Source of the DNA: CAYRVF01 sp964427535
GTDB lineage: Bacteria > Chloroflexota > Ktedonobacteria > Ktedonobacterales > JADMIN01
Length of the DNA: 64,000 nt
Assembly (NCBI GenBank): GCA_964427535.1
Contig: CAYRVF010000001.1
Location: 1-64,000 of the forward strand
Direction: 5' to 3'
Position 1 is the first letter of the stretch. Each line of letters opens with the position of its first letter. Both the position numbers and the translations under genes were made by a program. The notes below the pieces were generated by a model. That model saw only the letters and a program-made list of their open reading frames with translations, did no database searches and was not told the origin of the DNA. Positions 42,670 to 52,391 of this stretch are shown in pieces.

Positions 42670-43980
42670 GTGAGTAGCTGGCCAGATACGACTCGAGAAA
42701 CCATTTTGAATGTACCAATCGAGCGCGACACACTCACCGCCTCGGGCCTCCAATCAGCAACTCGACAGGTCACATATGACGCACTGGTGCTCGATGCGAG
42801 ACTGCGCCAAGCGTTGGCGGCTGTACGTTCGCTCGGCAGGCGCGGTCTGAAAGTAGCGGCAGTGGGATCCTCTGATCGGCAACCGGCCTTGGCCTCGCGG
42901 TGGTGTCAGCAGGCCTTCGTCTGCCCAACTGAAGAGGGTACTGATGCGTATTTGCCGTACCTTGAGCAACTGCTCGAGCATACCCCCGCACGGGTGTTGG
43001 TCGCCTCGTCTGAAGGAACCATACCCTTGCTACGTCGTCATCGTGAGCGACTCGAGCAACGGGTACGTATTGCTCTCGCAGCAGAACCGGCCCTCGCCAT
43101 CGCTAGCAACAAAGCGCGTACGTTGGAGATTGCCAGGCAGTTGGGCCTGTGCACCCCTCGCTCTGTCCATGTCGGGGCAGCGAGTGACGTCCGCGCGGCC
43201 GTGCGTGATATCGGGCTCCCAGCGGTGGTCAAGCCGATGCTCTCATGGGCGCAAGGCCAAGGCCAGGGTACGTACGTGATAAGTACGTTGGTAACGACAC
43301 CCGACGACGCGCTGCGGGCTGTGGAAAAGTTGGCGAGCGTCGGCATGACAGCGCTCTTTCAAGAATTCCTGTCCGGCAGACGCGAGTCCCTCACCTTCAT
43401 GTATGCAAACCACCAGATGTACGCGCGTTTTGCTCAATGGGGTAAGCGTGTATACCCTCCATTGGGGGGCCAATCTGTGCTGGGCCAAAGCATTGCGGTA
43501 CCGCCAGATATTGGCGATCAAGCCGAGCGTCTCGTGCGTGAAATAGAGTTGGAAGGTTGTTCGCACGTCGAATTCCGACGTGACAGTGCTGGACATCCCT
43601 ACCTCATGGAAATCAATCCGCGTCTCGCCGCATCCACCGAGCTTGCTGTGCGTTCAGGGGTCGACTTTCCCTATCTGCTGTACCAGTGGGCAAGCGGACA
43701 AAAGATAGATGTGGTGGAGGGGTATCGCGTCGGCGTCTGGTTGCGCTACTTGTCGGGTGACCTCATGACCACGGTAGCAGCAGTGCAGCAACGTGGCAGA
43801 CCGGGAGTAGCACCGCCGGCCAAGGCAATCGTCGACTTCTGCCTCGCGTTCTTCGTGCCTATGGGGTACTACTACGTCGATTGGCGGGATCCCGGTCCAG
43901 CGTGGACAGCGACGACTGGCTTTGTCGGTCATGCGGTGCGAAAGGCAAGAACGCTGCGATTGTCACGCGCGCCGCGTTGA
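42670..43980 (+). CDS. ATP-grasp family carboxylate-amine ligase
   Basis: About 436 residues. A pre-ATP-grasp domain (YDALVLDARLRQALAAVRSL, TIPLLRRHRERLEQ) is followed by the grasp core: PAVVKPMLSWAQGQGQGTYV (ATP-binding loop), FQEFLSGRRESLTFM, VEFRRDSAGHPYLMEINPRLA with the Mg2+-binding Glu/Asn. These enzymes activate a carboxylate as acyl phosphate and join it to an amine or thiol. The GTG at 42670 is preferred because AGGAGG lies nine bases upstream; an ATG at 42577 is possible. Given the neighbours, sulfolactate or glutamate are candidate substrates; this is inference. Confidence 0.8.
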   Translation: MSSWPDTTRETILNVPIERDTLTASGLQSATRQVTYDALVLDARLRQALAAVRSLGRRGLKVAAVGSSDRQPALASRWCQQAFVCPTEEGTDAYLPYLEQLLEHTPARVLVASSEGTIPLLRRHRERLEQRVRIALAAEPALAIASNKARTLEIARQLGLCTPRSVHVGAASDVRAAVRDIGLPAVVKPMLSWAQGQGQGTYVISTLVTTPDDALRAVEKLASVGMTALFQEFLSGRRESLTFMYANHQMYARFAQWGKRVYPPLGGQSVLGQSIAVPPDIGDQAERLVREIELEGCSHVEFRRDSAGHPYLMEINPRLAASTELAVRSGVDFPYLLYQWASGQKIDVVEGYRVGVWLRYLSGDLMTTVAAVQQRGRPGVAPPAKAIVDFCLAFFVPMGYYYVDWRDPGPAWTATTGFVGHAVRKARTLRLSRAPR

Positions 43981-44073
43981 TGAGTCACGGCACTTCGGCT
44001 TTACCATACGTGCTCACGCTGGTACCGAACCGGAGCTAACCGCCTGCGCATGTACGACCAGGGGGTCTCGACA

Positions 44074-44934
44074 ATGGACCAAGCAGCTATCCCGTATCAC
44101 CAGCAGCAAGCCCAGGTGAACGCCTATTTCTGGTCCCACGCGGCTTTCTGGAAAGACATCTACGGTGATGCTAGCGTGCAGGCCGAAGTGTACCGGGATC
44201 GCTTGGCGACCACACTCGCGTGGATCGACAGTTTAGCGCTGAAACCGGGCTCGCGTGTCCTCGACACTGGCTGTGGCGCAGGCTTCTTAGCAGTCGCCCT
44301 CGCCCAGCGCGGCTTTCGTGTCCAGGCGATCGACGCCGCCGAGGCTATGGTCGAGCTTTCGCGCCGACATGCGGTGGAATCTGGGACTGCCGAGCGGCTG
44401 TCAGTGCAACTCGGCGATGTCCAAGCTCTGCCGTTCGAGGACGGGGCCTTCGACCTGGTGGTCGCCCTGGGCGTCCTTCCGTGGCTCCCACGGCCAGAGC
44501 TGGCAATGCGAGAGATGGCGCGTGTGACGCGGCCGAACGGTTACGTCCTGCTCACGGCTGACAATCCAGCTAGGCTGATCACCGTTCTCGACCCGTGGAA
44601 TTGTCCGGCGCTTGCGCCACTGCGAGGACGCGTCAAAGTCGTGCTCGGGCGCGCTGGGCGGCTTCACCCATCGCATGAGAGTACCCTGCGTGTCCCAGTC
44701 ACGTATCACAGCCCACGCCAAATCGATACAGCGCTCGCGAGCGCTCAGCTTGCCAAGACCAGAGGCATGACACTCGGGTTTGGGCCCTTCAAGATCCGGC
44801 ACCGACGGCTGCTCCCGCATTCTCTAGGTATCGCGGTCCATCGGTGGCTGCAGCGCCTGGCGGATCGGGGCGTGCCGGTCTTGCGCGCCACCGGAGCACA
44901 GTACCTGGTACTCGCGAGGAAATCCGCGCTCTAG
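44074..44934 (+). CDS. SAM-dependent class I methyltransferase, copy 2
   Basis: About 286 residues, closely similar in order and wording to the protein at 38362-39216: AWIDSLALKPGSRVLDTGC, GFRVQAIDAAEAMVELS, PFEDGAFDLVVALGVLPWLP, MARVTRPNGYVLLT, and the C-terminal GFGPFKIRHRRLLPHSLG. The start at 44074 has GGGGG eight bases upstream; an ATG 24 bases earlier is possible. It lies 93 bases after the ATP-grasp gene and may methylate that pathway's product. Confidence 0.88.
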   Translation: MDQAAIPYHQQQAQVNAYFWSHAAFWKDIYGDASVQAEVYRDRLATTLAWIDSLALKPGSRVLDTGCGAGFLAVALAQRGFRVQAIDAAEAMVELSRRHAVESGTAERLSVQLGDVQALPFEDGAFDLVVALGVLPWLPRPELAMREMARVTRPNGYVLLTADNPARLITVLDPWNCPALAPLRGRVKVVLGRAGRLHPSHESTLRVPVTYHSPRQIDTALASAQLAKTRGMTLGFGPFKIRHRRLLPHSLGIAVHRWLQRLADRGVPVLRATGAQYLVLARKSAL

Positions 44935-45271
44935 TCTACTGTCCAGACGGACCAGCGGAGTGTGCAGTGGAGTCGGTGAGCGAAGCACCACACTCATGCA
45001 GCAGCGCACACTCTCATGCCAAGAAGGCTGACCCGTGCACCGATTCGCGCCGCTCGTGAACACAAGCTCTAGGCTACGTGTATAACCGCCTTGGTCGAAG
45101 TAACCTGATCCGACGCTTGCAGAGCCGCTTGCCCGACGATGGCAAGCATCAACAGCTCTCTCGTGAGGCTGACATGAACGAAAACCTGCGCCGGCGACCG
45201 ATACGTGGCGAAAGCGCCGGACGACCGGCCGGCCAGGAACCAGGCGTCACGCAGAGAGAGGCGAGACGTGC
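44935..45271. other. Intergenic region with a possible promoter
   Basis: About 340 bases. TATAAC at 45081-45086, directly preceded by TG, could be the -10 for the propeller gene; no good -35 is seen. No gene is supported. Confidence 0.4.
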
Positions 45272-46543
45272 ATGCACCTGAGAGCCCAACTCCGCGCCCT
45301 GTTTCGTCCAGGCAAGGCGCGTATTGCCAGCGTAGTCGTCGTTGTCGTGCTCATCCCGCTGGCGGCACTTGGAGTCCACGCGCTGCAGGTGTGCATGAGC
45401 TACGGCCCCTGCATGCCGACACAGGTAGGCACCTCGACCGGATCCGGCACCAGCTCCGCGCCCCCCGCACCGCCCACGGCGGGAAGCGCTCACACGCAGC
45501 ATTATGAGTATGTCTTTCCCGATGGTGAGATGTATGTGTACGACATGGATCACGGTCACCGGCTCGTCCAGCACATCAGCTTGCCAACAACTGCTGGCGT
45601 GAGGGGCATCGTTGCAAGCCCGGTTACGCACATGCTCTACGTCAGTTACGGGGGAGATGGCGGTAACAATGGGAATGGCTCACTGCTCAAGTTCGACCTG
45701 ATCGCCAATCGGATCCTCTGGACGAAACAGTATGCGCATGGCATTGACAGCATGGCCATCACGCCGGACGGCAAGTCCATCTATCTGCCCGATGGCGAGC
45801 TCACAAACAACGGCAACTGGTACGTCATCGATGCCGCTAGCGGCGCGGAAACCGGCACCGTTCGGGGAGGGCTGGGGCCGCACAATACCATCGTCAGCCT
45901 CAACGGCACGCATGTGTACCTCGGCGGCAGGAATTACAACTATCTCGAGGTGGCGGACACGACCACCAACCACGTCATTCGGAAGATTGGGCCGCTTTGT
46001 GGTGGTGTCAGACCGTTTACCATCAATGGCAAACAAACCCTCGCCTATACAACTGCTACCGGCTTCCTCGGTTTCCAGGTCAGTGACATCACGACGGGCC
46101 GGGTACTCTATACCGTGCCAGTCAAGGGATTCTCGTGGGATACGGGAGGACCCTCTGCTCCAAGCCACGGCATCTCGCTGTCTCCCAACGAGAAGGAACT
46201 CTATGTCATGGATTCGCCGAACAGTCGCGTCCACGTCTTCGACGTGAGCGGCGTTCCAGCCGTGGCACCTCGGCAGGTTGCCGATATCAAGGTCACGTCG
46301 ATGGCAGGAAGCGAATCACCGTGCGCGTACGATTGCGCGAAAGACGGCTGGCTTCAACACAGCGGGGACGGGCGCTTCGTCTATGTCGGAGACTCTGGCG
46401 ACGTGATCGACACGGCAACGCGTACCGTGACAACCACCCTACCGCCACTATCCAACACCCGGAAGCTGCTCGAAATTGACTGGCAGAACGGGACGCCGGT
46501 CTTCACCACCTCGCGCAGCGGGCTGGGCTACGTCGTCCGCTGA
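45272..46543 (+). CDS. Membrane-anchored beta-propeller protein (YVTN-like)
   Basis: A 423-residue protein with a basic N-terminus, one membrane segment (about 17-39), a Ser/Thr/Pro-rich linker, and an extracellular propeller built from repeats such as RGIVASPVTHMLYVSYGG, DSMAITPDGKSIYLPDGE, GISLSPNEKELYVMDSPN and HSGDGRFVYVGDSGDVID. This is the pattern of YVTN/NHL-type propellers that bind proteins or glycans. No catalytic motif is evident. It precedes the polysaccharide deacetylase gene on the same strand by about 260 bases. Confidence 0.72.
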   Translation: MHLRAQLRALFRPGKARIASVVVVVVLIPLAALGVHALQVCMSYGPCMPTQVGTSTGSGTSSAPPAPPTAGSAHTQHYEYVFPDGEMYVYDMDHGHRLVQHISLPTTAGVRGIVASPVTHMLYVSYGGDGGNNGNGSLLKFDLIANRILWTKQYAHGIDSMAITPDGKSIYLPDGELTNNGNWYVIDAASGAETGTVRGGLGPHNTIVSLNGTHVYLGGRNYNYLEVADTTTNHVIRKIGPLCGGVRPFTINGKQTLAYTTATGFLGFQVSDITTGRVLYTVPVKGFSWDTGGPSAPSHGISLSPNEKELYVMDSPNSRVHVFDVSGVPAVAPRQVADIKVTSMAGSESPCAYDCAKDGWLQHSGDGRFVYVGDSGDVIDTATRTVTTTLPPLSNTRKLLEIDWQNGTPVFTTSRSGLGYVVR

Positions 46544-46807
46544 CACCAAGCGCCACACCGCCCCCCGCGCCTAGCATGCTCAAGGATGCCAGGTGCGCTG
46601 GTGCTGGTGTGATAGGAGTTGTGTCATTGCCGCGGGCCAGCGATGCTCAGTCGTCCATGCGGGACATCAGCCTAGTATCACGCCCAGGCTTTTATCTATA
46701 GTCCGTGCGCGGGCAGGAAGCTACACTGCATTGGTACGACCGTTGGGCAGGTGCTGCGCAGCACCTGTTCCGTATCGCAGGACAGGACACGCAGGGCGAG
46801 GGGGCTC

Positions 46808-47959
46808 ATGTACAGGAAACTCCGCAGCATACAGCCAGTACGCACACTCGTCGGGGCCTGCCTTTACTACAGCGGACTGGTGCCACTTCTACGCTGGCGG
46901 AGGCGTCGCCAGGGGCAGCGTCTGATCATCCTCACGTACCACCGGGCGGCCGGGGATGGTTTGCGTGGTCAGTTGCTCTACCTCCAGCGGCACTATCGCC
47001 TCCTCCCCCTCGAGGTGGCGCTTGAGGAGCTCTCCGCGCCTCGTAGTGGTGACGCACAGCAGCAGCCCGATCAGCGTACCACGGCGGTGTTGACCTTCGA
47101 CGACGGGTACCGCGACAACTACACGCACCTCTTCCCGCTCGTGTGTGAGCTCGGCATCCCAGTCACCATCTTCCTGATTCCAGGCTACATCGACAGCGGC
47201 GACCATTTCTGGTGGCTCGAAGGCGAACGCCTCGTCCGCCGTGGGCAGGCCAGCGCAGCCAGCTTCGCGGGCCGCACCTACCACCTGGATAACTCAGAGG
47301 AGCGTGAGGCGCTGACGCGGGCGATTGACGCCGGCCTACGGTACGCGACGTCGATCGCTGACCGGGAGGCATTTCTCGCCTCGATACGTGAGGCGCTAGC
47401 CGTACCGCCATCGGTAGCTGGCGAAGAGTTGCCAGCCCTACCGCTTACCTGGGCGCAGGTGCGAGAGATGGAGGCGAGCGGGTGGGTCTCGTATGGCGCC
47501 CATACGATGCACCATCCCGTCCTGGCCTGTCTGCGCGATCCGGCCGAGGTCGAGCGCGAGATAGGCGAGTGCCGCATGGTGCTCGAGCAGCAACTGGGTC
47601 ACCCTGTGCGCACGCTAGCCTACCCAATAGGGCACCACGAGCACCTCGGTGAGTATGCGCTCGAGGCCGTGCGCGCAGCGGGCTACCGTTGGGCAGCAAT
47701 CAACTCGACCGGAGTGAACACTCCACAGAGCGATCCATTGCTTCTGCGGCGTATCGGAGCGGAGGCCAGTGACCACTGGTTGGTCCTGGCAGCGCGCGTA
47801 GCCGGGGTGCGGGTGCCGGGCCTGCTGTTTGCACCGAAGAGCAAGACCAGGATTGAGCCGGTCCACAACACTCCATCTCAGCAGACACACACCGCAATGG
47901 GAGTCTATACGAGTCCCGTGGATGAGCCAGTGAGCGGACTGTCACGCCAACTGCAGTAA
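46808..47959 (+). CDS. Polysaccharide deacetylase (NodB homology domain)
   Basis: About 383 residues. The core has LIILTYHRA, VLTFDDGYRDNYTHLFPL with the metal and catalytic Asp pair, a WVSYGAHTMHHPVL segment with the metal-binding His pair, and LAYPIGHHEHLGEYAL. It would remove acetyl groups from N-acetylated sugars of the polymer or a precursor. A long insertion (about residues 110-210) sits between the first two motifs, as in deacetylases of exopolysaccharide loci. The ATG at 46808 has GAGGGGG upstream. It probably shares a transcript with the flippase-ligase gene, 100 bases downstream. Confidence 0.88.
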   Translation: MYRKLRSIQPVRTLVGACLYYSGLVPLLRWRRRRQGQRLIILTYHRAAGDGLRGQLLYLQRHYRLLPLEVALEELSAPRSGDAQQQPDQRTTAVLTFDDGYRDNYTHLFPLVCELGIPVTIFLIPGYIDSGDHFWWLEGERLVRRGQASAASFAGRTYHLDNSEEREALTRAIDAGLRYATSIADREAFLASIREALAVPPSVAGEELPALPLTWAQVREMEASGWVSYGAHTMHHPVLACLRDPAEVEREIGECRMVLEQQLGHPVRTLAYPIGHHEHLGEYALEAVRAAGYRWAAINSTGVNTPQSDPLLLRRIGAEASDHWLVLAARVAGVRVPGLLFAPKSKTRIEPVHNTPSQQTHTAMGVYTSPVDEPVSGLSRQLQ

Positions 47960-48059
47960 GCCGGTAGCGCGAATGTCGCTGTCGCGGTGAGGCAGTGACC
48001 ACGTGCGACCCAAGCGGCTGCATTGGCAGTGTGCGTTAGCCCCCAGAACGGCAGGAGAG

Positions 48060-51032
48060 ATGTCGCAAATCTCGAACGCGGCGTCTGCGCAGGCAGAGGC
48101 GGCCCGCCACCGAACCGCGAATCAACGTATTTTCCGCGCCTTCCTGAGCATCTCATCGGCGGCACTCTTGATCCGCGTGATGGGTATGCTCAATCAGGTG
48201 ATCGTCACCTCGCATTTCGGCCTCGGCGCGGCAATGGACGCCTACTTCGTGGCCTCTGGGCTGCCCCTCCTCATCGCGTCGCTCATCACTGGCTCGCTGG
48301 ATGTCTCGGTCGTCCCGGGCTATACACGCGTACGAGACCACGCTACACGAGAGCAGATGACCATTTTCTTCAGCACGCTGCTGAATCTGTTTCTCATTGG
48401 GGCGGCACTGCTCACTGTGGTCATGTTCGTTTTCCGTCGCCAGCTCATCTTCATCGTGGCCCCTGGCCTGGACCCGGGGACCATGCAACTGGCAGTCAAC
48501 CTCACTCCATTCATCATTCCCGCGTTTCTCTTTCTGGTCGCGATCGGCTACCTGGAGTCCATTCTCGCCGCGGAAGGGCAGTTCGGGTGGCCCGCCTATG
48601 CCGGCGTACTCGTCCCCTTCACAACGGCTGTACTGGTGCTAGTGATAGGCAGATCAGAGGGCGTCATTATCCTGTGTATTGGGATGCTCGTTGGCCTATG
48701 CTTCCAGATCAGTGTGGTTGTGGTGCGGGTGCGGAGCACAACGATTGCCTACCGCCCCATCATAGACCTGCACAATGCGGAGATCGCCGCGGTGTTAGCC
48801 CTTGCCTGGCCTGCCCTTGTTAGCGGCCTGATCTTACAGGCTAGTCCTCTCGTCGACCAGATGTTTGCATCGACCCTCTCGGCAGGCAGCATTTCCGCGC
48901 TTAACTACTCACTCAAGCTCATCAGCGTGCCGGTCGGTGTCATCTTTGCCGCAGCGGGGCGAGCGGTGCTCCCGTTTCTGTCGCGTCAAATCGCTGCCGG
49001 GGATGTACGCGCCTTCAAAGAAACTCTGCGTTTGAATTTATGGGTTGTTGGTGGTGTGACAGCCGTGTTGTCCGCTCTCATGTTTGTGTTCGCGCATCTG
49101 ATCGTGCAAATCCTCTTCCAACGCGGGGCCTTCACGCCGGCCGATACCACGCACACAGCCAGCACGCTGAGGGGCTTCACGGTGGGCCTGATACCGATGG
49201 CGCTGGGGTTCATGTTGGCGCGGACCTTTAGCGCAGTTCGCAAGACATATGTCCTCACGTTGACGAGTCTCTTCGCAATTCTGGCCAACGCCCTCTTCGA
49301 CTTTATCTTCGCTCGCCTGTGGCAGAGCGTTGGCATTGCCCTGTCAACCTCGGCGGTTTACTACTGCACGATGATTATCCTGCTCATCCTGCTCCGGCGT
49401 GAGGTCGGCAATCTGGACCTGCTGAGGCCTCCGCCGGAACTTCTGGTGGGCCTCCGCCAGATGGGCGGCGCTCGCTTTCGGCAGTGCCAGACATGGATCG
49501 CGAGGTTCACGATGAACATTCCGCGTCGGTTCGGTGTGGAACTCCACGACCTCCCGTGGGTGGCCTCGCGGGAGGAGCGCCTCCCGGGGATTGGCATCCC
49601 GCCTCAGCTGCGACAACCGCTGTTGTACAGCGTTGCACTGCTTGCCATCTTAGCGGCGGGAGTCGGCAGCGTCTTCATGGACCCCGTTTTGGTCCTACGG
49701 ATTGTCCTGGGGGTCCCCTTCATCCTGATCCTCTTGCGCTTTCCCTACGTGCTGTTGCTGGTGTGGGCGTCCATCGAAGTCTTTTTTGGCTCGGCGGTTC
49801 CCTTCCTCAGCGGCAATAATGTGCAGACTGCCCTCACGGTGCCGACCTTACTCCTGTTGGTGACGGTGCCGTTCTGGGAGACCGTGAGGCGCATCCCCGC
49901 GCTGGCCTTCATGCTGCTCTTCCTGTTGTGGTCGCTCATAAGCATTGGAGTCTCGAGTATCGATCCCGTGACCTTCCTGAAAGAGTGGACGCTTACCCTG
50001 GATGTCGTGGCCCTGGCAGTGCTGTCGGTGAACATCTTGACGACGCGACGCCGCTTGCTGGGAGTAACCGACACTATCCTGGCGTTGTCGGCGGGCCTCG
50101 CGCTGTTTGGGATCTATGGCTACGTCACGCACCGCTACGGGCAACTTGACACGCAAGCGGGGGTCTTTCGTGCCAGCTCGATCTTCGGCGTCGCCACCGG
50201 CTTTTCTTTCTTCCTGTCGCTCGTGATCCCACTGGCGCTCTATCGCCTGTTTACCGTTCGAGGCCTGCTATGGCGGGCCGGTCTTTCGGCCCTCATTCTC
50301 GTCTTTCTGCTGGCACTCGGGCTGACGTTCACACGCGCGGCCCTTGCCACTGTTCCTCTGTGCCTCATCATCCTCGGCCTCTTCTTGCCCTCGCGCCGGA
50401 TGAAGGTGAGCGTACTTTGCGGCACTCTTGGGGTGGGCATCCTCCTGGTGCTCTTGGAGGTGTTGGGCTATGTGCACGTCTTCGATCGCTTCTTTAACCA
50501 GGATCTTGCGACACTCAATGGGCGCACCTATCTGTGGGCGGCCGTGCTGGATCACTTCGACCCCACCCAGATCTTCGGCCACGGGCTGGGCGCATCTGAC
50601 GCTCTGTTGACCGCGTTGCATATCGGCGCCAATGGCCTGACCTCTATCAGCCTCATTGGGACGTCTCCACACAGTCTCTTTTTGGGGACACTCTACGACC
50701 ACGGTATCATCGGCCTGTTGCTGCTCACATTGGCTCTAACGGCCCTCCTGGTGAGCCTGGTCAAAGGCGCAAAAAAGGCTTCAGGAGAGCATCGTCTCCT
50801 CTACTCCATCGCGCTGGCGGTCTGTATCAGCACGATCATCCAGTCGATCGACTCGAACCAGATCATGGAGCCATTGCTAGGCACCTACTTCTGGATCATC
50901 GTGACGCTCCCGTTCGCCCGCTACTGGTCATATCCCAAGCCACCATCCGAGACCGAACAGCCGTTAGTGGGCACAAATGTGGGACCGAGCCCAGAGTCAC
51001 GGCAACAAAGGGTGTCGCAGCCACTACGCTAG
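48060..51032 (+). CDS. MurJ-type flippase fused to an O-antigen ligase/polymerase (Wzy-C) domain
   Basis: A 990-residue polytopic protein. Residues about 20-450 have the MurJ/MviN pattern: NQVIVTSHFGLGAAMDAYFVA, SLDVSVVPGYTRVRD, LVDQMFASTLSAGSISALNY and LFQRGAFTPADTTHTASTL. A cytoplasmic linker of about 60 residues follows, then a second multi-span part (about 530-970) with the Wzy_C region: LTFTRAALATVPLCLI, LNGRTYLWAAVLDHFDP, IFGHGLGASD and SPHSLFLGTLYDHGIIGLLL. It would flip the lipid-linked repeat unit and polymerise or ligate it on the outer face. The frame is continuous through the junction. ATG at 48060 has AGGAG just upstream. Confidence 0.88.
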   Translation: MSQISNAASAQAEAARHRTANQRIFRAFLSISSAALLIRVMGMLNQVIVTSHFGLGAAMDAYFVASGLPLLIASLITGSLDVSVVPGYTRVRDHATREQMTIFFSTLLNLFLIGAALLTVVMFVFRRQLIFIVAPGLDPGTMQLAVNLTPFIIPAFLFLVAIGYLESILAAEGQFGWPAYAGVLVPFTTAVLVLVIGRSEGVIILCIGMLVGLCFQISVVVVRVRSTTIAYRPIIDLHNAEIAAVLALAWPALVSGLILQASPLVDQMFASTLSAGSISALNYSLKLISVPVGVIFAAAGRAVLPFLSRQIAAGDVRAFKETLRLNLWVVGGVTAVLSALMFVFAHLIVQILFQRGAFTPADTTHTASTLRGFTVGLIPMALGFMLARTFSAVRKTYVLTLTSLFAILANALFDFIFARLWQSVGIALSTSAVYYCTMIILLILLRREVGNLDLLRPPPELLVGLRQMGGARFRQCQTWIARFTMNIPRRFGVELHDLPWVASREERLPGIGIPPQLRQPLLYSVALLAILAAGVGSVFMDPVLVLRIVLGVPFILILLRFPYVLLLVWASIEVFFGSAVPFLSGNNVQTALTVPTLLLLVTVPFWETVRRIPALAFMLLFLLWSLISIGVSSIDPVTFLKEWTLTLDVVALAVLSVNILTTRRRLLGVTDTILALSAGLALFGIYGYVTHRYGQLDTQAGVFRASSIFGVATGFSFFLSLVIPLALYRLFTVRGLLWRAGLSALILVFLLALGLTFTRAALATVPLCLIILGLFLPSRRMKVSVLCGTLGVGILLVLLEVLGYVHVFDRFFNQDLATLNGRTYLWAAVLDHFDPTQIFGHGLGASDALLTALHIGANGLTSISLIGTSPHSLFLGTLYDHGIIGLLLLTLALTALLVSLVKGAKKASGEHRLLYSIALAVCISTIIQSIDSNQIMEPLLGTYFWIIVTLPFARYWSYPKPPSETEQPLVGTNVGPSPESRQQRVSQPLR

Positions 51033-51053
51033 CGACGCCAGAACGGAGGGGTG

Positions 51054-52364
51054 ATGAGCAAGCCGCGCATCTACATCGCCGTTGCCGATTTTCATCCATC
51101 GCTTGGAGGAACTGAACAGCAAGCTCGCATGCACAGCCATCTGCTGCGCGAGCGGGGCTGTGAGACGACCGTCGTGACCTTTCGCCACCACCCATCCTGG
51201 CCGCGGCGAGATGTGGTCGACGGTGTGCCGGTCATGCGCGTAGCCGGGTGGCCCTTGATACATCGCCAGGAGCGGCGGGCGCCACTGCGAAAATTGTCGT
51301 ACCTGATGGCCATGGCGATCATGGGCTGGACGCTCTGGCGACAGCGCCGGCACTACGATATCGTGCATGTCTATAAGCTCAATGTGCTGGCGCTTTCGGC
51401 AGCGTTGGTGTGTCGAGTCACGGGCACCCCACTGCTCGTTTCCGTCCGAGCCACAGGCGTGGGTGATGCAACGCGGCTTCCGAACGACGCCTCATGGGGT
51501 GCTGGACTACCCGATAGGGCTGCACCGGTTTCGCCGGTCGCTGAACACCTTCGCATGGATGGAGACCTGGAAGATCTGGAGCGCATAGGACGGGTGGGCG
51601 TACGACTCACCCGATATCTGCTCCGTCGGAACGGCGCTGTCGTGGTTGCGCTGAGCTCGCAGACACAGACGTATTTGGCCGCGCACCACTTTGAGCTGCC
51701 TCATGTGCACCTCGTCCCGAATGGTGTAGACATCATCCGATTTGCGCCGCCCCGCGCAGAGCCCTCCTCGAATGAGCAGGCACAGACCGTCATCTGTGTC
51801 TCGAAGCTGCGGTACCAGAAGGGCATCGACGTTCTTCTACGAGCATGGCGCCTGGTGCGTGATCAGGTCCCGCAGGCACGACTGATCGTCGTCGGCGACG
51901 GCCCGTTGGAGGAATCGCTGCAGCATCTCGCGAAGACGCTCGACATCGCCGACAGCGTCGAATTCACGGGGCGGCAGACCGACGTGCCGACGCAGCTCCA
52001 CCGTGGCGGGCTGGCAGTCCTCGCCTCACGCTACGAAGGCATGCCGAACGCCATTCTGGAGGCGATGGCCTGCGGCCTGCCCTGTGTGGCCACACGCGTC
52101 AGCGGCAGCGAGGACATCATTCAGCACGGCATGAACGGCCTGCTGGTCGAGCCGGAAGATGTAGATGGCCTCGCGCAGGCGTTGCTCACCCTGTTACGCG
52201 ATCCCGCGCTGGCTCGGACATATGGTCGTGCTGCCCGTGCCGCCGTCGAGAACCACTATGCGCTCGAACACATCATGGATGTGTACATGCGGCTCTACGA
52301 GGACATGGCCGACGGTAGGAAGCTGAGAGCGGAGAGCGCATCCCAACCGGCGCTGGGCACCTGA
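51054..52364 (+). CDS. GT4-family glycosyltransferase
   Basis: About 436 residues. FHPSLGGTEQQARMHSHLLRE marks the acceptor domain; VICVSKLRYQKGIDVLLRAW, RYEGMPNAILEAMACGLPCVA and SGSEDIIQHGMNGLLVEPED mark the donor domain. It is closest in wording to the protein at 30876-32303, with which it shares the DVVDGVPVMRVAG-type segment and the SGSED motif, so the two look like paralogues. GGAGGGG precedes a GTG-ATG pair; the ATG at 51054 is used. It follows the flippase-ligase gene by 21 bases and is likely co-transcribed. Confidence 0.9.
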   Translation: MSKPRIYIAVADFHPSLGGTEQQARMHSHLLRERGCETTVVTFRHHPSWPRRDVVDGVPVMRVAGWPLIHRQERRAPLRKLSYLMAMAIMGWTLWRQRRHYDIVHVYKLNVLALSAALVCRVTGTPLLVSVRATGVGDATRLPNDASWGAGLPDRAAPVSPVAEHLRMDGDLEDLERIGRVGVRLTRYLLRRNGAVVVALSSQTQTYLAAHHFELPHVHLVPNGVDIIRFAPPRAEPSSNEQAQTVICVSKLRYQKGIDVLLRAWRLVRDQVPQARLIVVGDGPLEESLQHLAKTLDIADSVEFTGRQTDVPTQLHRGGLAVLASRYEGMPNAILEAMACGLPCVATRVSGSEDIIQHGMNGLLVEPEDVDGLAQALLTLLRDPALARTYGRAARAAVENHYALEHIMDVYMRLYEDMADGRKLRAESASQPALGT

Positions 52365-52391
52365 CCGGCCCGGACGAGACCGTCAGCTCTC

